The notes under the pieces were generated by a model. It did no database searches and had not been told where the DNA came from. It saw only the letters and a list, made by a program, of their open reading frames with translations. The translations under genes and the position numbers were made by a program. Positions 1-5,832 of a stretch of 10,225 bases of DNA are shown here, piece by piece (positions within the stretch are counted from its first letter, which is position 1; each line of letters begins with the position of its first letter). Source of the DNA: Acidobacteriota bacterium (GTDB lineage: Bacteria > Acidobacteriota > Terriglobia > Versatilivoradales > Versatilivoraceae); the NCBI GenBank assembly GCA_028875135.1, contig JAPPFQ010000728.1, positions 1-10,225 on the forward strand. Direction: 5' to 3'.

Positions 1-1
1 C

Positions 2-307
2 ATCAAGGACCGTCAGATCCTCCAGGTCGACCGAACGATGCCGGAATTCCGACGGGTGCTGACGGTTCTGGAGACAAGGACGGCGGCTTCCGGAAAGTAT
101 CTGCCACGACACGTGTTCGCAGTCGTGGTGGACAACGACTCCGGCTCGATCCGCGAGGCCTGGACCTACATCACTCGTTTCCAGGAAATCGGCAGCAACT
201 ATCTCCCTCATTCCCGGCACGTGATCCGGACTGGCAAGGGGCGAACCAGCACCCTGCTGATTGAATGGCACGACATTGAACTGCTGAAGGAAGCAAGCGA
301 TGGATAG
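2..307 (+). CDS. 3' end of an unrecognised gene (partial)
   Basis: The reading frame is open from the left edge, with no stop before the TAG at 305-307, so this is probably the C-terminal 101 residues of a longer protein. An internal ATG at 38 gives 89 residues, but it has no well-placed ribosome site, so I prefer the partial reading. The visible part looks soluble: it has no membrane segment, is rich in Arg, Glu and Thr, and contains a probable beta strand (HVFAVVVDN) followed by a helix-like stretch (REAWTYITRFQEIGSNYLP). I do not recognise the family and offer no function. It lies 74 bp upstream of the TonB receptor on the same strand, so the two could share a transcript. Nothing else is obvious in the 74-bp spacer apart from the receptor's ribosome site. 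Confidence 0.55.
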   Translation: MKDRQILQVDRTMPEFRRVLTVLETRTAASGKYLPRHVFAVVVDNDSGSIREAWTYITRFQEIGSNYLPHSRHVIRTGKGRTSTLLIEWHDIELLKEASDG

Positions 308-381
308 CGCCGTATCACGGCCACGACGCGAGCAACGAGAGACAACAAGCAGGCAACGAATTGAAATAGGGGGAATACTTC

Positions 382-2658
382 ATGAGACGAAAAAACCTTA
401 ATCTGCTATCGGTTCTGGCTGTGCTGTCACTGCTGGCGATCGGCCCGCTGAACGCGCATGCCCAGGACCGGGTCACGCTGGCGGGGGGCGTGTTCGACGT
501 TTCCGGCGCACCGCTCCCGGACGCCACCGTCTTCGTCAAGAACCTGGAGACGGGACTGGAGGTTTCTCGGCAGGTCGACTCCCAGGGCGAGTTCTCGCTG
601 GATGTCCGGGCGGGCCGTTACCGGGTCAGCGCGGCGGTGAACGACTTCCAGACGGCATCCGAGACGGTCGACCTTACCGGCAGCGCAAGTGGTCCCCTGG
701 TGCTGAAACTGGCTCCGGCGATCCTGACGCAGTCCATTATCGTGACCGGCTCTCGCGAAGAGGAATTGCGGGAGGATTCGGTCACCAAGGTGGACCTGAT
801 CGCGCGAAGCCAGTTGCTGGATTCCGGATACGAACGTGTGAGCGACATCCTGTCCGAGGAGACGGGAATCGTGACCCGTACCGACAGGTCACCGGGCTCC
901 AGGGCCGGAACGCAGATTCAGGGCGTGGACTCCAGGCAGTCCCTGATCCTGATCGACGGGTTTCCGATCGTGGGGGCGCGAGGAGTCAAAAGCGGCATCC
1001 TCAACATGAATCGGCAGTCGACCAATCGTCTCGACCGGGTGGAGATCGTCAAGGGCGCCTCCTCGGCTCTCTACGGATCGGACGCCATCGCGGGCGTCAT
1101 CAACATGATCACGCGGGAACCCCGCCAGAAGTTCGATGCCAACCTGAGCAGCTCCATCGGATCCCGCGGCGCCGCCGACCATCGCGTCGACGCGGGATTT
1201 GTCCACGAAGACTGGACGGGGTTCTTCTCCGCCGAGCGCCACAAGCGCAACCCCTACGACCTGACGCCCCAAAATTACGACACGACCGGACCGGGGTACC
1301 GCAGGTACGACACCATGGCGAAGATCACACGTGACATCACCGACACCGTGGACCTCAGCTTTCTGGCCAACGCATTCGACAACCGCGAGATCAGCGTGTA
1401 CTCCGGAAGATCCGGAAGTCAGTCCACCACCACCAACGACAGCGCCATCAACTATGGCTTGACCCTGAACGCGGGGTTGTCCCCGTTCACCCAGTTGCAG
1501 GCCCGCGGTTACTACGGGAAGTACGACGAGAACTCGGTGGTGGATCTTGCTCGTATTCCGGGGACCATCGATGACACCGCCAACCTGAACGAACGCCTCT
1601 ACCGGTTCGACGCCAACCTTTCTCACGTTCTGGGCCGACGGCAGCTTCTCCAGGGAGGCATCGACGTGACCAGCAACGAGTACCGCGGATACAACCGTCT
1701 GCTTGGCGACAACGCCGGACAGTCGGTCCGCATGGTGGACGCCTGGTTCCAGGACCGCATTCAGGCGCATCCTCGGCTCAGCCTGACGGTCGGGGGCCGG
1801 GTGACCCATCACTCGGCCTTCGGGACCCACGCCGTTCCCAGAATCGGCATGTTGTTTCGGGCTTCCGACAAATTCCGCCTGAGAGCTTCCTACGGACATG
1901 GCTTCCGCGCTCCGGACCTGGGGCAGCTCTACTACCGCTTTCTCACCACTTCGGGCACTTATCAGATCATCGGCAATCCGACCCTGGAAGCGGAATCCTC
2001 GTCAACGACCCAAGTGGGCTTCGACAGTAACATCACCGAGCGGATGCAGTTCAGTTCCACCTGGTTCCGGAACGGGATCACCAACCTGATCGACACCCAG
2101 TTGCTGGGGAGACCGCGGACGCCTGCACAACTCGAGGGGTTGATTTCGGAGTTCAACATTGATTCGGCATTCGGTCCGGGATTGAACCGGTTGACCTATC
2201 TCTACCGGAACATTGAAAACGTATACACCACCGGGCTGGAGAACAAGATCGAGCTGCGACTGACCAACAACCTGCTGGTCTCCACCGGCTACACCTATCT
2301 CGAGGCCAGGGACAAGGAGACCGGAGCCTTTCTGAGCCAACGTCACAAGCACCACGGGAATTTCCGGGTGTGGTGGTCGACCGATCGGCTGGGAGGCCTG
2401 CGCACCAACTTCCGCGGCACCTACCTGGGCAAGTGGCCCATCGTCGGCCGGAGCGCCACCCTGGTCGCCGACGCCTACCAGATCTGGGACTGGTACTTCG
2501 CCAAGCCTCTGGGAGCCGGGCTCGAGCTGTTCGGACTGGTCGACAACCTCTTCGACTCGACCGATTCGAACCTCGACAGTCCCAATCCTACCTACTATCG
2601 GGCCGACCCCGGTCGTGGCTTACGCATCGGGATGCGCTGGAACTTAGGCGTGGAGTAG
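382..2658 (+). CDS. TonB-dependent outer-membrane receptor with N-terminal carboxypeptidase-regulatory-like domain
   Basis: This is an outer-membrane beta-barrel transporter that would import a scarce ligand (siderophore, cobalamin, sugar or similar) using TonB energy. Residues 1-27 form a signal peptide: basic MRRKN, a hydrophobic core, and likely cleavage after AHA at 27. Residues about 30-112 look like a carboxypeptidase-regulatory/Ig-like domain (GxPLPDATVFVKN, then GEFSLDVRAGRYRVS). A TonB-box-like stretch, SIIVTGSR, lies at 118-125. The plug domain follows at about 130-245, with the family hallmark VEIVKGASSALYGSDAIAGV at 220-239. The rest, to residue 758, alternates aromatic and polar residues as barrel strands do, ending in GLRIGMRWNLGVE. 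At 758 residues it is nearer BtuB/FepA-like receptors than the roughly 1000-residue oligopeptide or glycan receptors common in Acidobacteriota. The ATG at 382 has a strong ribosome site, AGGGGG at 368-373. The ligand cannot be inferred with confidence. Confidence 0.93.
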   Translation: MRRKNLNLLSVLAVLSLLAIGPLNAHAQDRVTLAGGVFDVSGAPLPDATVFVKNLETGLEVSRQVDSQGEFSLDVRAGRYRVSAAVNDFQTASETVDLTGSASGPLVLKLAPAILTQSIIVTGSREEELREDSVTKVDLIARSQLLDSGYERVSDILSEETGIVTRTDRSPGSRAGTQIQGVDSRQSLILIDGFPIVGARGVKSGILNMNRQSTNRLDRVEIVKGASSALYGSDAIAGVINMITREPRQKFDANLSSSIGSRGAADHRVDAGFVHEDWTGFFSAERHKRNPYDLTPQNYDTTGPGYRRYDTMAKITRDITDTVDLSFLANAFDNREISVYSGRSGSQSTTTNDSAINYGLTLNAGLSPFTQLQARGYYGKYDENSVVDLARIPGTIDDTANLNERLYRFDANLSHVLGRRQLLQGGIDVTSNEYRGYNRLLGDNAGQSVRMVDAWFQDRIQAHPRLSLTVGGRVTHHSAFGTHAVPRIGMLFRASDKFRLRASYGHGFRAPDLGQLYYRFLTTSGTYQIIGNPTLEAESSSTTQVGFDSNITERMQFSSTWFRNGITNLIDTQLLGRPRTPAQLEGLISEFNIDSAFGPGLNRLTYLYRNIENVYTTGLENKIELRLTNNLLVSTGYTYLEARDKETGAFLSQRHKHHGNFRVWWSTDRLGGLRTNFRGTYLGKWPIVGRSATLVADAYQIWDWYFAKPLGAGLELFGLVDNLFDSTDSNLDSPNPTYYRADPGRGLRIGMRWNLGVE

Positions 2659-2674
2659 CCGGTTCGGTCCGGAA

Positions 2675-2719
2675 ATTGGGGCGATCCTCCTAATGAACGA
2701 ATTCGGGATCGCCTCCAAT
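2675..2719 (+). terminator. 13-bp hairpin just after the TonB receptor gene (terminator-like, no T-run)
   Basis: ATTGG (2675-2679) plus GGCGATCC (2680-2687) pairs perfectly with GGATCGCC (2706-2713) plus CCAAT (2715-2719). There is one bulged base (T2714) and an 18-base loop. It begins 17 bases after the receptor stop codon, where a transcript 3' end would be expected. No T-run follows, so if it ends transcription it would be a Rho-assisted or non-canonical site. It may instead protect the 3' end of the receptor mRNA, or be the first hairpin of the structured leader described below. Confidence 0.4.
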
Positions 2720-2730
2720 CCCTCACGCAC

Positions 2731-2773
2731 GGCAGCCGGGTGGCGTCTTTTTCGAGCCGCCCATTCGGCTGCC
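2731..2773 (+). other. 14-bp hairpin with U-rich loop in the receptor-cupin gap
   Basis: GGCAGCC (2731-2737) pairs with GGCTGCC (2767-2773). After a four-base bulge (2763-2766), GGGTGGC (2738-2744) pairs with GCCGCCC (2756-2762), with a single G-U pair. The 11-base loop, GTCTTTTTCGA (2745-2755), is U-rich in RNA. The stem shares no sequence with the flanking hairpins, so this is not a repeated unit. It could be part of a structured RNA leader for the cupin gene or of a small RNA; the sequence does not decide which. Confidence 0.4.
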
Positions 2774-2789
2774 CTCAAACTTCCCTCCA

Positions 2790-2878
2790 GGCGAATAGTG
2801 TTATTCAGCCCCTTTTTGGCCATAATTGCAGGCATGCGGCGACAACCTGCAATCGCCGGTCTGAAAAGGGAGGCTGAA
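2790..2878 (+). promoter_or_regulatory. Putative switching leader of the cupin gene: two mutually exclusive hairpins, one hiding the ribosome site
   Basis: The long structure pairs TTCAGCC (2804-2810) with GGCTGAA (2872-2878), CCTTTT (2811-2816) with AAAAGG (2864-2869), GGCC (2818-2821) with GGTC (2858-2861) and ATTGCAGG (2825-2832) with CCTGCAAT (2846-2853). That is about 25 pairs ending two bases before the cupin ATG. The cupin ribosome site AAGGGAGG (2866-2873) is almost wholly inside this stem. A competing hairpin, GGCGAATA (2790-2797) with TATTC-GCC (2802-2810, A2807 bulged) and loop GTGT, uses the same 2804-2810 strand and would free the ribosome site. Two exclusive states of this kind are typical of translational riboswitches or attenuators. 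Alternatives are a DNA palindrome acting as an operator, or a decayed palindromic repeat. A -10-like CATAAT at 2821-2826 lies inside it; a promoter there would give a leader too short to form the outer stem. Confidence 0.4.
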
Positions 2879-2880
2879 CC

Positions 2881-3246
2881 ATGGAACCACTATCCACCTT
2901 TGCCTGGGACGACCTGAAGCTGGACCCCTGGCCGCTTCCGGCAAGCAACATTCTGGGGGGCAGCCCCGACGCCCTGGGAGCCCTGGTCTTCATAACCGAG
3001 GACAAGACCTCCTGCAGCGGAATCTGGCAGAGTCAACCCGGCCGGTTTCGATGGGAGTACACCTGGAACGAGACCATCTACGTCCTGGCCGGAAAGGGTG
3101 AGATTCGCTCGGAGGACGGGAAGTGCTGTCCGATTGTGCCGGGAAAGATGCTGCACTTCAACGAGGGGCTCAGGTCGGTCTGGACCATCGAGGAGACGGT
3201 GCGCAAGTTCTTCTGCCTGCAGTCCGAACGACCCTTGCAGCTCTGA
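2881..3246 (+). CDS. Small single-domain cupin (DUF861/EutQ-like)
   Basis: This is a 121-residue protein with one cupin beta-barrel spanning most of its length. The segment GIWQSQPGRFRWEYTWNE (47-64) followed by ETIYVLAGKGEI (64-75), then VPGKMLHFNEG (86-96), matches the pattern of the DUF861/Cupin_3 group, which includes EutQ and ureidoglycine-aminohydrolase-like cupins. The paired His ligands of metal cupins (HxH) are absent here; Tyr60, Trp62 and Glu64 occupy that region and His92 remains, so metal chemistry is doubtful. Such proteins often bind small ligands or have no known activity. There is no signal peptide, so it is cytoplasmic. The ATG at 2881 is preceded by AAGGGAGG (2866-2873) at a seven-base spacing, and that site lies inside a long hairpin. 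The gene ends 58 bp from the converging isomerase-like gene, and I see no clear terminator in that gap. Confidence 0.82.
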   Translation: MEPLSTFAWDDLKLDPWPLPASNILGGSPDALGALVFITEDKTSCSGIWQSQPGRFRWEYTWNETIYVLAGKGEIRSEDGKCCPIVPGKMLHFNEGLRSVWTIEETVRKFFCLQSERPLQL

Positions 3247-3304
3247 ACCTGGCTCACGACTCCTGGGGCCGTAAGCGGGATCGCCGGAGCATTGGAGACC
3301 GCCC

Positions 3305-4195
3305 TCAGGCGCCGAAGCGGGCCGCCAAGGCCTTCAGCTCCCGCAGGTAGCGGGGTACGGCGGTGACCGGGTCCTCCTCGCCCTCGTACTCCAGCGCCAG
3401 GTAGCCCTTATAGCCGGCGGCAGCCAGAATCTGGAGGATCCGGCCCCAGTCGGCCGGAACCGGCTTGCCCCCCGGGGCCATAACCTGTGTCTTGACCTGC
3501 ACGTTCACCGCGTAGGGGGCGCAGGCCTCGATCTGCCCGTAGGGATCCTGCAGGAAGTTGCCGGTGTCGAGGTTGATGCCCGCCCAGGGAGAGTCCACCT
3601 TCTCCAGGATTCCGATCATCGTCTCGGCTCTGGCGGTGATGCCGCCGTGGTTTTCCAGACCCAGGATCACGCCTCGCTTGCCCGATTCCTCCGCCGCCCG
3701 GGCAAGCACTGAAGCCGCCCAGCCGGCCGCCTGGTCCAGGCCGGCACCCTCGGGCGCGTCCCCGCCGAAGATGCGAATATGCCCGGCGCCCAGCGTGTGG
3801 GCCACTTCAATCCACTTGCGGATCTCCTGAAGCTCGCGAGCCTGCTCCCGTGGCGTGGGGCGGCAGAGGTTGGTCCGAATCGAGATGCTGTAGATCTCCA
3901 CCGCGTTCCGATAGGCCAGCCGCTTCAAGGGCAGCAGAAAATCGTCTTCGGTGTTGGGAAACCAGTAGACGGTCAGGTCCAGTCCGTCGATCTCCTGCTC
4001 GACCGCCATGTGGACCAGGTCCGCATAGGTCAGGGCCTTCGATCCCAGCGGCGTCCTGAAGGAGTAGGCGCAGATGGCGATCCGCATTCGGGACAGGCCT
4101 TCAGTCTCTGAGCGGCCGACGCGAGCCCCCATGTGGGATCCCAGGGTTCCGGCAAGCAGGAAAGGCGCGGTTCGCAACAGGTCTCGACGGTGCAT
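3305..4195 (-). CDS. Tat-exported sugar phosphate isomerase/epimerase-like TIM barrel (AP endonuclease 2 family)
   Basis: This 296-residue protein has an N-terminal twin-arginine signal (HRRDLLRT at 2-9, then PFLLAGTLG), implying folded export to the periplasm. Residues about 37-296 form a xylose-isomerase-like TIM barrel with the usual strand-end motifs: IRIFGGD (140-146), GLENHGG (179-185), INLDTGNF (207-214), NVQVKTQ (231-237) and LALEYEG (266-272). Likely metal ligands are Glu181, Asp210 and Glu269. A longer reading starts 24 codons upstream at 4267, but the Tat signal and GGAGG at 4201-4205 fix the start at 4195. Relatives isomerise or epimerise sugars, inosose or hydroxypyruvate; the substrate here is unknown. 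It is the last gene of the minus-strand series, 168 bp after the hydrolase gene, with repeats between them, and may have its own promoter. Confidence 0.85.
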   Translation of the reverse strand: MHRRDLLRTAPFLLAGTLGSHMGARVGRSETEGLSRMRIAICAYSFRTPLGSKALTYADLVHMAVEQEIDGLDLTVYWFPNTEDDFLLPLKRLAYRNAVEIYSISIRTNLCRPTPREQARELQEIRKWIEVAHTLGAGHIRIFGGDAPEGAGLDQAAGWAASVLARAAEESGKRGVILGLENHGGITARAETMIGILEKVDSPWAGINLDTGNFLQDPYGQIEACAPYAVNVQVKTQVMAPGGKPVPADWGRILQILAAAGYKGYLALEYEGEEDPVTAVPRYLRELKALAARFGA

Positions 4196-4200
4196 ACAGT

Positions 4201-4205
4201 CCTCC
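4201..4205 (-). promoter_or_regulatory. Ribosome site that decides the isomerase-like gene start
   Basis: On the minus strand GGAGG lies five bases before the ATG at 4195. The upstream ATG at 4267 has no comparable site and would place a charged 24-residue tail before the Tat signal. Confidence 0.75.
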
Positions 4206-4219
4206 GCTTTCCAGTGTTT

Positions 4220-4239
4220 CTTCGTGGTCCTTTGTGGAT
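4220..4239. repeat. Degenerate 10-bp tandem repeat (CTTYGTGGNN)
   Basis: CTTCGTGGTC and CTTTGTGGAT stand next to each other, and a weaker related stretch (CCAGTGTTTC) precedes them. On the minus strand this reads as CCACAAAGG followed by ACCACGAAG. From memory, tracts of CCACGAAGGA-like units occur in intergenic DNA of several environmental phyla including Acidobacteriota; I cannot confirm that here. The tract sits immediately upstream of the isomerase ribosome site and would lie in its leader. Confidence 0.4.
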
Positions 4240-4337
4240 CACTCTCTTTTTCGTTTGTTTCAGCCAAGGGAGCCAGACGAGTTTTCGGCCAAACTGGTCA
4301 CAAGTGCAAAAACGCTCATACACAGGAACAGACCATG

Positions 4338-4369
4338 ATTCATCATTCATCACTCATCACTCATCATTC
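4338..4369. repeat. 7-bp tandem repeat A(T/C)TCATC overlapping the hydrolase stop
   Basis: Four exact heptads occur: ATTCATC at 4338 and 4345, ACTCATC at 4352 and 4359. A partial fifth unit at 4366 runs into the coding region. On the minus strand the units read GATGAGT or GATGAAT. The period is not a multiple of three, so TGA falls in all three frames within 21 bases, and the hydrolase stop codon (4364-4366) is itself part of the repeat. Confidence 0.75.
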
Positions 4370-5536
4370 GTACTCCCCCGACAACCACCGATCGAAGAAT
4401 TCGTAGGCCTCCCGGCGCACGGCGTCGGGAAACTCGTGGCCGACCTTGGGATGCCTGGCTACCAGCCGGTCGGGGCTATGGAACAGACGTTGGTAAACCG
4501 GCAGGGCGGCTTCCATGCATTCCCTGACGCCGGCAACGGCGAAGTTGTGGTCTCCCTCCGGGGCCGAGATGAAGACGGGCCGGGGAGCCAGGATGCCCAG
4601 CACCTCGGTAAAGTCGAAGGGCATGCGGGCGGCATCGCTCCCGTAGAGTCGGGCGATGCGCGGCATGTACCCCCGGTGGCTCCAGCCCTTCAGGTCGCCC
4701 CCGTAGTAGTGGCGGAAGGCATTGAAGCCGCAACTGGTGGCCACCGCCGCCACCCGCGGCTCGAAGGCCGAGAGGAAGAGGGCGTTGTGACCGCCCAGGG
4801 AGTGCCCGATGACGCCGATACTGTTCGGGTCGACTACCGGCAGCGATTGCAGCAGGTCGATGGCCCGCCGGTGGTTGAGGATGGCCTTCATGGTGGCGCT
4901 GGCGTAGCCCATGGCATAGGGATCGATCTTGTAGTCTCCGAACCCCGGGTAATCGGGCGCCAGGGTGACGTAGCCCCGCCGGGCCAGTTCCAGGGCGTAG
5001 TGCAGGTCGGTCTTGCCGCCCAGCCCCGCCGGTTCGGCCTTGCCGATGGCGGTGGTCTGGTGGAGGCAAAGGACGGCGGGACTGGTTTCCCTCTCCGGCA
5101 ACCCATCGGGAATCAGCAGATAGGCCGGGACCCGGTCCGGTTTCCCCTCCACCACCTGGCTGACGAAGGTGATCTTCCGCCGCTCGACTTGCGGCAGACT
5201 CTCGGTTTCCAGGACCTGGACCTCCAGCGGGTCGTCGGGAAGCCGGGGAAGCGGCCCCATCACCTTCTGCATGTTCTGGAGGGTGTGGATTCGGCGAATG
5301 TCCCAGTGGGTGCGGCCCTCGATGGGATGCGGCCTGCCCTGGCGGTCCAGGTAGTGCAGCAGATCCCGCTTGTCCGGGTAGACGGGCGCCTCCGGGGCCG
5401 CGCAGGCGGCCAGCCATACAAAAATTGAGCAGAGGCCGAGGGCTGTTGCCGGAACTCTGGCTCCTAATCTTCCATTAGTGGAAGGACGGGCGGTGGCCAG
5501 ACTGGGGTCCGGGACTGGCTTATGCGGGTAATCCAT
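4364..5536 (-). CDS. Lipoprotein alpha/beta hydrolase (dienelactone hydrolase/acetyl xylan esterase-like)
   Basis: This 390-residue serine hydrolase is probably anchored to the outer or inner membrane and faces the periplasm. The N-terminus has an unusually long lead (residues 1-30) before a hydrophobic stretch ending in the lipobox LAAC, with Cys45 as the lipidated residue. The catalytic triad is readable: Ser246 in GHSLGGH (244-250), Asp329 in PEGDHNF, and His367 in KVGHEFP. HQTT (159-162) would be the oxyanion-hole region and YVTLAPDYPGFGDY (189-202) a typical core strand and loop. The fold and motifs fit esterases/acyl hydrolases of the dienelactone hydrolase-prolyl oligopeptidase superfamily; the substrate is unknown. 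The start at 5536 is the only reasonable codon before the signal and has a modest ribosome site, AGGA, at 5544-5547. It follows the dehydrogenase gene after a 296-bp gap full of palindromes and precedes the isomerase-like gene. Confidence 0.85.
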   Translation of the reverse strand: MDYPHKPVPDPSLATARPSTNGRLGARVPATALGLCSIFVWLAACAAPEAPVYPDKRDLLHYLDRQGRPHPIEGRTHWDIRRIHTLQNMQKVMGPLPRLPDDPLEVQVLETESLPQVERRKITFVSQVVEGKPDRVPAYLLIPDGLPERETSPAVLCLHQTTAIGKAEPAGLGGKTDLHYALELARRGYVTLAPDYPGFGDYKIDPYAMGYASATMKAILNHRRAIDLLQSLPVVDPNSIGVIGHSLGGHNALFLSAFEPRVAAVATSCGFNAFRHYYGGDLKGWSHRGYMPRIARLYGSDAARMPFDFTEVLGILAPRPVFISAPEGDHNFAVAGVRECMEAALPVYQRLFHSPDRLVARHPKVGHEFPDAVRREAYEFFDRWLSGEYE

Positions 5537-5551
5537 TAGAAAATCCTGTCC

Positions 5552-5659
5552 AGCCGCAGCGTTGTGGGTTAGGGGAGAGCTGCGTAGCTGCGGCTGACGT
5601 GGGTAGGCAAGTAAAACTCTGGCTACAAGCCTTCCTTATAGAGCAGCGTAGCTGCGGCT
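5552..5659. repeat. Repeated palindromic motif AGCNGCGTAGCTGCGGCT (two direct copies, one inverted core)
   Basis: An 18-base unit occurs at 5578-5595 and again at 5642-5659 with one difference (AGCTGCG versus AGCAGCG). Its nine-base core GCTGCGGCT recurs inverted as AGCCGCAGC at 5552-5560. The second copy contains the small hairpin GCAGC-GTA-GCTGC (5643-5655). Between the two copies is GGCT-ACA-AGCC (5621-5631). The tract lies wholly between genes and looks like a dispersed REP-type element rather than an operator. Confidence 0.6.
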
Positions 5660-5667
5660 TAGGGTAG

Positions 5668-5687
5668 CCCCGGGCGGAAGCCCGGGG
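5668..5687. repeat. Perfect 8-bp hairpin with GGAA (GNRA-type) tetraloop
   Basis: CCCCGGGC (5668-5675) pairs with GCCCGGGG (5680-5687) around GGAA. No T-run follows on either strand, so it is not an ordinary terminator. It adjoins the AGC-GCTGCGGCT repeats and is probably part of the same compound intergenic element. Confidence 0.6.
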
Positions 5688-5711
5688 TCCTCGGAATGCC
5701 GCGCTGCCCCA

Positions 5712-5725
5712 GCCGCGTACGCGGC
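5712..5725. repeat. 14-bp perfect palindrome GCCGCGTACGCGGC
   Basis: The sequence equals its own reverse complement. It is preceded by CCCCA and followed by GATTCAGG. It resembles the AGCCGC / GCGGCT ends of the neighbouring repeats. It could be a protein-binding site, but its company suggests a repeat element. From 5726 to the end of the dehydrogenase gene at 5833 I see nothing further. Confidence 0.55.
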
Positions 5726-5832
5726 GATTCAGGTGCATCCTTCCAGAACGCTTTTCCCGCCCAAATTCGGCCAGTCACCCCCATGGTTGATGCATGCAAT
5801 CTACCATCGAACCTCCCGGCGAGCTCTGCCGG

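Noticed and set aside
889..1899. 336-residue minus-strand frame opposite the TonB receptor
   Set aside because: It is antisense to the plug and barrel region, which reads clearly on the plus strand; its composition is that of a shadow frame.
2693..2917. 74-residue plus-strand frame crossing the receptor-cupin gap
   Set aside because: It runs through the hairpins, overlaps the cupin start out of frame, and has no ribosome site or recognisable sequence.
3247..3304. Bidirectional terminator between the converging cupin and isomerase genes
   Set aside because: I could find no stem longer than a few bases and no T-run in the 58-bp gap.
3535..3538. Gln instead of His in the NVQVKTQ strand of the isomerase-like barrel as a lost metal ligand
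   Set aside because: As far as I recall, Gln is normal at this place in this exported subgroup, and the other acidic ligands are intact.
4133..5428. 431-residue plus-strand frame opposite the hydrolase gene
   Set aside because: Low-complexity Gly/Val/Gln composition and no motifs; the minus strand has a full catalytic triad and a lipobox.
5552..5660. CRISPR array
   Set aside because: There are only two direct copies of an 18-base unit with a single 46-base gap and no cas genes.
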